12,683 bases of DNA from assembly GCA_947584825.1 (NCBI GenBank), contig CANPWR010000034.1, forward strand, positions 1-12,683. Direction: 5' to 3'. How positions within the stretch are numbered: position 1 is the first letter of the stretch; each line of letters starts with the position of its first letter. This DNA comes from an uncultured Clostridia bacterium. Lineage in GTDB: Bacteria > Bacillota > Clostridia > Oscillospirales > Ruminococcaceae. Shown piece by piece: positions 5,554 through 11,939 of the stretch. The notes under the pieces are model-generated. The model ran no database searches. It worked only from the letters and a program-made list of their open reading frames with translations, and was not told the origin of the DNA. Position numbers and translations under genes: made by a program.

Positions 5554-7773
5554 ATGAAAACTAAGAAAATTATTGCTTGTATATTGGCGTCTTGTACAAT
5601 GCTTGGCTCTTTGTCAATGCAGGGAGTTATGACTGGTACTGCAGATGGCGCTGATGACGGTGCTATGCGTGACAGTATGACCGCACAGCAGTATGCTGAT
5701 GATATGGGATTGGGTATCAATCTCGGTAATACTATGGAGGGCTACTGGCTTGATCTTAATAGGACCACCTCAGGTGCGTCAACAGCACCTGGAAAAACGC
5801 CACAGAATTTTGAAACCTGTTGGGGTGCTGTTGTTACCACTCAGGAAATTATTAACGGAATGAGAGATGCAGGCTTTAAGACTGTTAGAATCCCTGTATA
5901 TTGGGGTAACATGATGACTGAGGACGGAACCTATACCATAAACTCTGAGTATATAGGCAGAGTTAAGGAAATAGTTGATTATTGTCGTAATGCAGGTTTG
6001 TATGCTGTTATAAATATGCACCACTATGATGAGTTTGTAATAAGGCACTACATAACATTCGGTACTCTTGAGGGATGTGCTGAAACAATTAAGCATCTCT
6101 GGACACAGATTGCAAATTACTTTAAGGATTATTCAGACTATCTTATGTTTGAAGGATTTAATGAATATTTAGGAGGAGCACCTTATAAACTTGACAGCAA
6201 CGGAAACATTCTTAAAGACGCTGATGGTAATGCACAGATTGCCGATGCTATTCCGGCTGAAAAGGCATATGAGTGGACTAACACACTAAATCAGGCTTTT
6301 GTAGACGCAGTAAGAGCAACGGGCGGAAACAACGCAGAGAGAATGTTGATTGCATCAGGATATTTTACGAATATTGACAATACGACAAGTGACAAATTCA
6401 TTATGCCAACAGATTCAGTTAAGGATAGGTTAATGGTATCTGTACACTATGTGGATAACAGTATATACTGGCAGAATACAATAGGTAATGATAACTGGAG
6501 GAAGTACAGTATTATTCAGTTGGAGCGGCTTAAGAGTGCATTTACGGCAAAGGGAATACCTGTATTTATCGGTGAGACAACAGCAAGCTATGACGGTCAT
6601 TTTGCCAGTGATGCAGATGTTACCGATTCATCAGAAGCACTGGATTATATGCTTAGATTAATTAAAAGTTATAATTTTGTTCCTGTTATATGGGACGTTC
6701 GAAATATTGACCCAAAAACACAACAAGATATAAGTTTTTATTCAAGAACTACCTATAAAGTACAAATAGAATCTAACGCAAAGGTTATATATCAGTTATC
6801 TAAAGAACTTGCAGACGGTACATTTGTTCCTTTGAAAACAGAGGATTTTTATGTTCCGCCAATGTCTAAGGAAGACGCTCTTGGATTAATTTACAGCGGC
6901 AAAGGTCCGGTTGTTTTGGCAAGCGGAACAGCAGACGCTGCTATGGCAGGAGCAACTTCAATCAGATATATATTCGACAGTGCGCCTGATACATCTCTTA
7001 ATCCATGGGCAACTATTAATTTGTCAGCTACAGTCGGCGAACAGACGTCGACAGGTTATAAGGTCGGCGAAGATCAAATGTTGGGACAAACTGAATTAAA
7101 GGCGGTATTAGAGCTTACCGCCCCGATAAAAGAGGGCGACAGCTACAGTGTTTCTGCTTCGACAGAGGCATGGGGCGATGCTTCAGATTATGTATTCCTA
7201 ATCAGATGCATTGAGTTCCTTGACGCAGACGGAAATGTTATCAAAACTATTGATAAATCAAATAAGCCGGAAGAACCTGTTACACAACCAACATCAAATG
7301 ATCAAAAAACAGATCCGACATCAGGAGATCAAAAAACAGATCCGACATCAGGAGATCAAAAAATAGATCCGTCAAAAGATTCATCAACGATCCCGACTGT
7401 GAAGGCACCTACAACAGCAGCACCAAATCTAACAACTGCTCCAAAGACAACAAGTAAGGCTCAGGCTAAAAAGGCTATGAAGCAGGCTAAAATTAAGAAG
7501 CTGACTGTTAAGAGCAAGGGCAAGAAGATCACAGTTAAGTGGAAGAAGGTTAGCAAGGCTAACGGTTATCAGGTACAAGTATCTGCTAATAAAAAATTCA
7601 AGAAGATAATTGTAAACAAGAAATCAGTTAAGAAGACTAATATTACAATTAAGAGCAAAAAGCTCAAAAAAGGAAAGACTTACTATATAAGAGTAAGAGC
7701 ATTTGCTAATTACGGCAAATCAGGTAAGGCAAACAGTGATTGGAAGAAACTTGGTAAAGTAAAATTTAAATAA
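5554..7773 (+). CDS. Secreted, more divergent GH5 glycanase with ancillary domain, linker and Lys-rich FN3-like domain
   Basis: This 739-residue protein begins with an N-terminal export signal (KTKK, then a hydrophobic run to about residue 30). LASC at 11-14 resembles a lipobox, but the hydrophobic stretch continues beyond it, so lipidation is uncertain. The GH5 barrel spans about 40-420: GINLGN (54-59), VRIPVYW (111-117), INMHHYD (153-159), FEGFNE with acid/base Glu204, SVHY with His298, IGETTA with nucleophile Glu341, and Trp380. Apart from these motifs it differs strongly from the two upstream enzymes, so a different linkage or substrate is likely. The ancillary domain (about 438-568), linker (569-635) and FN3-like domain (about 637-739) closely match those of the second gene. 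Only 43 bases, with no terminator, separate it from the second gene, which indicates one transcript ending at the terminator at 7795-7832. Confidence 0.9.
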   Translation: MKTKKIIACILASCTMLGSLSMQGVMTGTADGADDGAMRDSMTAQQYADDMGLGINLGNTMEGYWLDLNRTTSGASTAPGKTPQNFETCWGAVVTTQEIINGMRDAGFKTVRIPVYWGNMMTEDGTYTINSEYIGRVKEIVDYCRNAGLYAVINMHHYDEFVIRHYITFGTLEGCAETIKHLWTQIANYFKDYSDYLMFEGFNEYLGGAPYKLDSNGNILKDADGNAQIADAIPAEKAYEWTNTLNQAFVDAVRATGGNNAERMLIASGYFTNIDNTTSDKFIMPTDSVKDRLMVSVHYVDNSIYWQNTIGNDNWRKYSIIQLERLKSAFTAKGIPVFIGETTASYDGHFASDADVTDSSEALDYMLRLIKSYNFVPVIWDVRNIDPKTQQDISFYSRTTYKVQIESNAKVIYQLSKELADGTFVPLKTEDFYVPPMSKEDALGLIYSGKGPVVLASGTADAAMAGATSIRYIFDSAPDTSLNPWATINLSATVGEQTSTGYKVGEDQMLGQTELKAVLELTAPIKEGDSYSVSASTEAWGDASDYVFLIRCIEFLDADGNVIKTIDKSNKPEEPVTQPTSNDQKTDPTSGDQKTDPTSGDQKIDPSKDSSTIPTVKAPTTAAPNLTTAPKTTSKAQAKKAMKQAKIKKLTVKSKGKKITVKWKKVSKANGYQVQVSANKKFKKIIVNKKSVKKTNITIKSKKLKKGKTYYIRVRAFANYGKSGKANSDWKKLGKVKFK

Positions 7774-7783
7774 GCAACGGTGA
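7210..7783 (+). repeat. Duplicated 3' module, copy 2
   Basis: This is the counterpart of 4974-5520. It contains one more 27-base linker unit and scattered, largely conservative substitutions in the FN3-like part. Homology ends in the loop of the hairpin at 7774-7789; the upstream copy diverges from that point. Confidence 0.85.
7300..7371 (+). repeat. 27-base tandem linker repeats in the third GH5 gene (two full and one partial)
   Basis: Units start at 7300, 7327 and 7354 and encode DQKTDPTSG, DQKTDPTSG and DQKIDP. The first two units are identical at the base level, which suggests a recent duplication. Confidence 0.9.
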
Positions 7784-7789
7784 CGTTGC
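7774..7789 (+). other. Small perfect hairpin with GTGA tetraloop directly after the stop codon
   Basis: GCAACG pairs with CGTTGC over 6 bases around GTGA, a GNRA-type tetraloop. There is no T-run. It lies just upstream of the terminator and may stabilise the 3' end of the message. Confidence 0.5.
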
Positions 7790-7794
7790 ATCCA

Positions 7795-7832
7795 ATCCGC
7801 CTCTGGCAAGTTTGTCAGGGGTGGATTTTTTT
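7795..7832 (+). terminator. Rho-independent terminator of the GH5 operon
   Basis: ATCCGCCTCTG (7795-7805) pairs with CAGGGGTGGAT (7816-7826) with two G-U pairs and a 10-base loop, followed by T7 (7826-7832). It begins 22 bases after the stop of the third GH5 gene. Confidence 0.85.
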
Positions 7833-7851
7833 GTGCAACGGCGGGTCAAAC
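7797..7851 (+). repeat. Duplicated terminator element, copy 1
   Basis: This stretch of about 55 bases covers most of the terminator hairpin, its T-run and a tail, GCAACGGCGGGTCAAAC. It recurs at 7934-7987 with the 10-base loop GCAAGTTTGT unchanged. Most stem differences keep the pairing by swapping Watson-Crick and G-U pairs. Confidence 0.85.
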
Positions 7852-7920
7852 TTTGATAAAACTTAAAATGCGAGACACTGGATAAACCTATTTAGCAAAA
7901 GAAAAACGCAAGGAGCCTGC

Positions 7921-7934
7921 GGCGGTTCGCCGCC
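7921..7934. other. GGCGG-TTCG-CCGCC hairpin
   Basis: A perfect 5-base-pair GC stem closes a TTCG tetraloop and abuts the second terminator copy. Its 3' arm competes with the adjoining CCGCC at 7934-7938 for pairing with the GGCGG at 7957-7961, so alternative structures are possible. Confidence 0.55.
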
Positions 7935-7968
7935 CGCCTTTGGCAAGTTTGTTAGGGGCGGTTTTTTT
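7934..7968 (+). terminator. Second rho-independent terminator
   Basis: CCGCCTTTG (7934-7942) pairs with TAGGGGCGG (7953-7961) with G-U pairs in the upper stem, followed by T7 at 7962-7968. It acts in the same direction as the terminator about 140 bases upstream, forming a tandem backup against read-through into the convergent pullulanase gene. Confidence 0.75.
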
Positions 7969-7987
7969 ATGCAACGGCGGTTCGAAC
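7934..7987 (+). repeat. Duplicated terminator element, copy 2
   Basis: This is the direct repeat of 7797-7851. It ends in GCAACGGCGGTTCGAAC, whose last 8 bases GTTCGAAC are palindromic. Bases 7852-7920 between the copies hold no gene or other signal that I can see. Confidence 0.85.
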
Positions 7988-8001
7988 TTATTTTGTTAAA
8001 C

Positions 8002-8029
8002 AAAAAAGGCGCCAATTAAATTGACACCT
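8002..8029 (-). terminator. Rho-independent terminator of the pullulanase gene
   Basis: On the minus strand AGGTGTCAAT pairs with ATTGGCGCCT (two G-U pairs) around a very short loop, followed by T6 (8007-8002). It lies 23 bases beyond the pullulanase stop codon. Confidence 0.8.
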
Positions 8030-8051
8030 AAGTATGTTAATTATATTATAT

Positions 8052-10022
8052 TTATTTCTTTAACAGAACAAGAGCAGATATAGCGTCAAGCTGGGCTTGA
8101 CCTGATATGGTTCTGCTTGATTTTGACTCGTCTCCACCATCGGAATTCAGTATAACGGCATATTCCCCTTCGGGAAGAGCAGCGGTTCTGACATTAGTAT
8201 ACGGATTAAGCAATACTGCAATAACAGATTTGTTTTTACTACTGCTTTTAAGAGTGTAGCCGATAATATTATTATCACCTGTTTCAAAGAATCTCATCTG
8301 CGATTCAACTTGTTCTCTTTTGCATAGCCTCAACTGAGGATACTTTTTTCTTAAAGCTATAAGCGCCTTGTAATATTTGAATACGCTTATGTTTTCCGTT
8401 TTCTGATTCCATTTAATTGAGTTAGTTTCATCAGGAGCATTATAGCTGTTTCCGTTAAAGGGGGCATATTTGTTTTCGAGTGTTTCTCTGCCGTTTGTGA
8501 TTTTCGGCTTGGAACGCAGAAAATCCTGTCCAAGCTCCAGAAACGGAATTCCTTGTGAGAGCAAGATAATTGCCGCTGAAAGCTTATCCATTTTTATTCG
8601 CTCATCAGCGGTGAATTGTTCTGCGCTTATTGCAAGCTTGTCCCAAAGAGTATGGTTGTCATGTGCCTCGCAGTAATTTATTGTTTGAGTGGGATTATAT
8701 GCAAAGCAAGCCTCATCGCTGCCGTTTATCTGACTGTGAGGAACGCTTCCCGCAAGACCTCGTTTTACTACATTATAAGTGTGGAGATTTCCGCTTACAT
8801 ATCCTTTATCAAAAATGTTAAATACAGCACCCTTCACAGCGTCACGCAGATTATCATTGAACAGACCTACTCTTGCGAATTGATAAGAGTTCCACTTGTA
8901 AGCAAGCTTTGCGGAAGATAACGGAGATTCTCCGCCAGTCCAACCCTCTCCGTACATAAGTATCTGAGGATTTACTTCGTTCAGCTTATCTCTAATCAAA
9001 TTTACTGTCTCTATATCGATAAGTCCCATAAGGTCGAATCTGAAGCCGTCTATTTTATACTCTCTCGCCCAGAATTCAACCGAATCGAGAATATATTTTC
9101 TTACCATTGCACGCTCGGTGGCAAGCTCGTTTCCGCAGCCTGAACCGTTTGAAAACCAGTTATTTGCGGTTCGGTGATAATAAAACGGAAAGGTTTTATG
9201 AAAGGAGGATTTTTCACTTTCATATGTATGGTTATAAACCACGTCAATTATCACTCCGATATTATTCTCGTGAAGCGATTTTACCATTTCCTTAAACTCT
9301 CTTATCCGAACCTTAGGATCATGCGGGTTTGTCGAGTATGAACCCTCTAAGCAGTTGTAGTTTTTAGGGTCATACCCCCAGTTGTAGTTTTCGTTCTCAG
9401 TTATGGGAATTTTTTCGTCGATAGTTGCAAAATCAAATACCGGAAGCAGATGAACGTGAGTAATGCCCAGAGATTTTAAATGGTCAAGACAGGTTTCTGT
9501 ACCATTATAAGATGTTCCGCTTTCGGTGAAGGCTAAAAATCTGCCTCGCTTATTTTCGCTTACTCCGCTTGTAGTATCAATTGAAAAATCCCTTACATTC
9601 GTTTCATAAATAACGGCGTCGCATGGGCTTATACAATCAGGATTTTTGACTTTATCCCAGTCTTCGGGGTTTGTTGTTTTAAAGTCAACAACTGCACCCC
9701 TGTCCCCGTTGATACCGCAAGCCTTTGCATATATGTCAATAGTTTCCTGACGCTGACCGTGATATTCAAATGTATAGGTATAGAAAACCCCGTCTAAGTT
9801 TTTCGGAACAGTTACCGACCAAATACCTTTTTCACTCTTTTGCATAGGGATACTTTCTATGAGATTATCCCCCTCACCCTCATTGTATAGATTTAAAAAA
9901 ACGACAGCCGATTCAGGAGCCCAAACCTTGAACTGGGTTTTATCATCAATAATCAAAGCTCCTAAATCACTGCCAAAATAAGCATTTTCTCTGTCAAACT
10001 TTTCATAATCCTGAATGTTCAT
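8052..10022 (-). CDS. pulA: Type I pullulanase (GH13), cytoplasmic
   Basis: This 656-residue enzyme is predicted to hydrolyse alpha-1,6 branch points in pullulan, limit dextrins or glycogen. An N-terminal CBM48-like region (about 10-110, with FKVWAPES) precedes the GH13 barrel. The pullulanase signature YNWGYDP is at 213-219. The conserved GH13 regions are DVVYNHT (260-266), GFRFD with nucleophile Asp330, YGEGW with acid/base Glu359, and EAHDNH with Asp455. A C-terminal beta-domain (about 570-656) ends the protein. There is no signal peptide, so it probably works on internal glycogen or imported maltodextrins, unlike the secreted GH5 enzymes. AAGGAA lies 12 bases upstream of the ATG, somewhat far. 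The 86-base gap behind the MraY-like gene shows neither a clear promoter nor a terminator, so the two may be cotranscribed. Confidence 0.93.
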   Translation of the reverse strand: MNIQDYEKFDRENAYFGSDLGALIIDDKTQFKVWAPESAVVFLNLYNEGEGDNLIESIPMQKSEKGIWSVTVPKNLDGVFYTYTFEYHGQRQETIDIYAKACGINGDRGAVVDFKTTNPEDWDKVKNPDCISPCDAVIYETNVRDFSIDTTSGVSENKRGRFLAFTESGTSYNGTETCLDHLKSLGITHVHLLPVFDFATIDEKIPITENENYNWGYDPKNYNCLEGSYSTNPHDPKVRIREFKEMVKSLHENNIGVIIDVVYNHTYESEKSSFHKTFPFYYHRTANNWFSNGSGCGNELATERAMVRKYILDSVEFWAREYKIDGFRFDLMGLIDIETVNLIRDKLNEVNPQILMYGEGWTGGESPLSSAKLAYKWNSYQFARVGLFNDNLRDAVKGAVFNIFDKGYVSGNLHTYNVVKRGLAGSVPHSQINGSDEACFAYNPTQTINYCEAHDNHTLWDKLAISAEQFTADERIKMDKLSAAIILLSQGIPFLELGQDFLRSKPKITNGRETLENKYAPFNGNSYNAPDETNSIKWNQKTENISVFKYYKALIALRKKYPQLRLCKREQVESQMRFFETGDNNIIGYTLKSSSKNKSVIAVLLNPYTNVRTAALPEGEYAVILNSDGGDESKSSRTISGQAQLDAISALVLLKK

Positions 10023-10108
10023 TTAATTGATCCGTTCCTTATAAATTTCTTATTAATTAATCTAAACTGTTTGCAGTAAAATATACTGTTTTTTGAATTA
10101 ACATATAG

Positions 10109-11083
10109 CTATATTTTAAGCGCAAATGAAATTACAACCAACGAAATAATAATCTGCATAATACTGAATCTGAATACAACCTGTGTATCACTCCAGTCCT
10201 TAATTTTTCTCATATGGTCATGAATAGGAGTTCTAATATTTTTCATAAAACCATTAACTTTTAAAAATCTGAGAACACTTACCTTTATTAAGCCCAGACC
10301 TCCGTCAATTATCAAAATAAATGCCGCAAATATAAACGTAAATGGCGAGCCTGTCTGTAAAAATGCGATTGCCAGAATCACACCCAATGCTCTTGAGCCT
10401 GCATCTCCCATAAGAAGCTTGCTCGGGGACGCATTATACCAAAGATATGCTAAAACTGTAATTATAATTATTAAAAGCATTGGTCTGAAGCTTTGTCCTC
10501 TGCCTAAGAAGAAAAGCATTACATATGCCGTCATAAGCGAAATCGTTGTAAGACTTCCACAAAGTCCGTCAACACCGTCAGAGCAGTTTGTAACATTGAT
10601 TGCCGCCCAGACCAGTATTACGCCGAGAATTATAAATATTACCGCAGGTATCTTTACATTTCTGATACCGAGTAAAGCGAAGTTTATTACGCTTCCGTTA
10701 AATGAGTAATATGTAACAGAAACTCCAACAGCAACTATAAGGTCAATGAGTCCTTTTTTATACTCACCCCACGGGACCTTTGAACCGTCGTCAAGATAAC
10801 CGCTAATCATTTCTATGAAAATTAAAGCAAGATATATAATCAGTTCAGAATTAAGCGGAACAAACAACACAGATGACAGTATAAATGTGATTATCAGAAT
10901 GATACCCGCACCACGAGGTTTTCCCTCTGAAAGCTTACCGTTTACAGCAAATTCTCTTCCCTGATCTTTTGGAAGCGATCCTCTGAACAGCATAATTCCG
11001 AAGAATGTTATAAAAAAGCTGGCAAGCACCAAAGATACGTAATAAATATTTACAAATTGCGTGGGTATTAAGTTGCTGATCAC
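10109..11083 (-). CDS. MraY-family phospho-sugar transferase (WecA/MraY superfamily)
   Basis: This 324-residue protein is strongly hydrophobic, with about ten predicted membrane segments. MraY enzymes move phospho-MurNAc-pentapeptide from UDP to undecaprenyl phosphate to form lipid I. Matching motifs are GYLDDGSK (Asp98, Asp99), NVTNCSDGVDGL (163-174), MGDAGS with the putative catalytic Asp227, and TPIHDH (285-290) followed by DWSDTQVVFRF, a typical MraY ending. Two differences stand out: the HHH triad reads HDH (Asp289), and GDTGS reads GDAGS. No other cell-wall synthesis gene adjoins it, whereas mraY normally sits in the dcw cluster. It could be the organism's main MraY or a paralogue for another lipid-linked sugar, so no symbol is given. 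The start is GTG at 11083, with AAAGGA 9 bases upstream and an in-frame TGA four codons upstream. Confidence 0.85.
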   Translation of the reverse strand: MISNLIPTQFVNIYYVSLVLASFFITFFGIMLFRGSLPKDQGREFAVNGKLSEGKPRGAGIILIITFILSSVLFVPLNSELIIYLALIFIEMISGYLDDGSKVPWGEYKKGLIDLIVAVGVSVTYYSFNGSVINFALLGIRNVKIPAVIFIILGVILVWAAINVTNCSDGVDGLCGSLTTISLMTAYVMLFFLGRGQSFRPMLLIIIITVLAYLWYNASPSKLLMGDAGSRALGVILAIAFLQTGSPFTFIFAAFILIIDGGLGLIKVSVLRFLKVNGFMKNIRTPIHDHMRKIKDWSDTQVVFRFSIMQIIISLVVISFALKI

Positions 11084-11092
11084 ATTCCATCA

Positions 11093-11098
11093 TCCTTT
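11093..11098 (-). promoter_or_regulatory. Ribosome binding site supporting the GTG start of the MraY-like gene
   Basis: AAAGGA on the minus strand lies 9 bases before the GTG at 11083. An in-frame stop lies just upstream, and the next in-frame Met is residue 31, after part of the first membrane helix. Confidence 0.7.
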
Positions 11099-11115
11099 TT
11101 CACATATTTCAATTC

Positions 11116-11144
11116 ATTATACTACCTTTGGCATAAAAATGCAA
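11116..11144 (-). promoter_or_regulatory. Promoter of the MraY-like gene (and possibly pullulanase)
   Basis: On the minus strand TTGCAT (11144-11139), a 17-base spacer and a perfect TATAAT (11121-11116) lie about 33 bases upstream of the GTG start. Confidence 0.6.
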
Positions 11145-11200
11145 GATGAAAACACCTAATGGCTTTTACTTTAAATGAAATATTTTTATCGAAAATAAGG

Positions 11201-11229
11201 TTGATACGTCGAAATAAATATGATATACT
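11201..11229 (+). promoter_or_regulatory. mscL promoter with extended -10
   Basis: TTGATA (11201-11206), a 17-base spacer and TATACT (11224-11229) preceded by TGA give an extended -10, sigma-A-type promoter about 58 bases before the mscL start. Confidence 0.7.
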
Positions 11230-11286
11230 TATTTGTATTAATAATGTGTATTTTAATTTGAATTTAATAGTTTCGGAGGTATAATA

Positions 11287-11763
11287 ATGGAGAAGAAAAA
11301 AGGTTTTGTTTCTGAATTTAAAGAGTTTATTTCAAGAGGAAATGTTCTCGATTTAGCAGTAGGACTTATTATTGGTTCTGCTTTTACTGCGATCGTTACC
11401 TCGTTGGTTGAGGATCTTTTGACGCCGATTATTGGGATCGTACTCAAAAAAGCAGGTATAGAAAAATTTGCAGACTGGGCTCCGGGAGGTTTTGGTATAG
11501 GGAGCTTTATAAATGCAATTGTGAGCTTTTTATTAATATCGTTTACAATATTTTTGCTTGTCAAGGCAGTAAATAAGGCTCAGGAATTAGGCAGAAAAAA
11601 AGTAGAAGAGCCGGAAGAAGAAAAAGCTCCTCCTGTTACTGATATATCGCTTTTAACAGAAATAAGGGATCTGATGTTAGAGGCAAGGATTCAGGAAAAA
11701 GAAGAAAGAGGTCAGAGGCAAGAAGCAGGAGAACAGGAAGCAGAAGAAGTAAAAATCCAATAA
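11287..11763 (+). CDS. mscL: Large-conductance mechanosensitive channel MscL
   Basis: This 158-residue membrane protein forms a pentameric channel that opens under membrane tension to release solutes during hypo-osmotic shock. Family features are the N-terminal amphipathic segment (FVSEFKEFISRGNVLDLAVG, residues 7-26), the pore helix TM1 (about 18-45), a periplasmic-type loop (46-71), TM2 (about 72-98) and the cytoplasmic bundle helix (SLLTEIRDLMLEAR, 121-134). The protein exceeds the usual 125-145 residues because of a Glu-rich linker (106-113) and a charged Glu/Arg/Gln tail (135-158). GGAGG 7 bases before the ATG supports the start. It has its own promoter and terminator and is divergent from the MraY-like gene. 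Confidence 0.96.
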   Translation: MEKKKGFVSEFKEFISRGNVLDLAVGLIIGSAFTAIVTSLVEDLLTPIIGIVLKKAGIEKFADWAPGGFGIGSFINAIVSFLLISFTIFLLVKAVNKAQELGRKKVEEPEEEKAPPVTDISLLTEIRDLMLEARIQEKEERGQRQEAGEQEAEEVKIQ

Positions 11764-11776
11764 TATATAAGGTATT

Positions 11777-11805
11777 ATTCCGGACTTTAATGTCCGGAAT
11801 TTTTT
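11777..11805 (+). terminator. mscL terminator
   Basis: ATTCCGGAC (11777-11785) and GTCCGGAAT (11792-11800) form a perfect 9-base-pair stem with loop TTTAAT, followed by a T-run to 11805. Nearly symmetrical flanks might allow some activity in reverse, but no A-run of comparable strength is seen on the left. Confidence 0.9.
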
Positions 11806-11831
11806 ATATAAGATAAATAAAGAAATTAAAT

Positions 11832-11860
11832 TTGACAATATATAACAATTTTTCTATGTT
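11832..11860 (+). promoter_or_regulatory. Sigma-A-type promoter of spoVT
   Basis: A perfect TTGACA (11832-11837) and TATGTT (11855-11860) are 17 bases apart, about 80 bases before the ATG. I find no convincing sigma-F/G-type pair. Confidence 0.6.
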
Positions 11861-11939
11861 TAAAATTATCGTATAAAATTTAGTTTTGTGTAAACAATAT
11901 TACTACCTTGACTTTTTAAAACAATTGGAGGAAATAAAA

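Noticed and set aside
5779..6096. 105-codon open frame antisense to the third GH5 gene
   Set aside because: It lies wholly inside a well-supported GH5 barrel and has no family features.
7300..7371. Possible CRISPR-like array from regular 27-base units
   Set aside because: The units are directly adjacent without spacers, lie in frame in a Thr/Pro linker and encode a 9-residue repeat.
7774..8051. Mobile element or MITE at the convergent junction
   Set aside because: There are no terminal inverted repeats, target duplication or transposase. The repeats are explained by terminator hairpins.
8616..8921. Plus-strand open frames inside the pullulanase gene
   Set aside because: They are opposite to a gene with all GH13 motifs and have no supporting signals.
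11253..11564. 103-codon open frame antisense to mscL
   Set aside because: It is the mirror of the conserved mscL reading frame, with no recognisable protein features or ribosome site.
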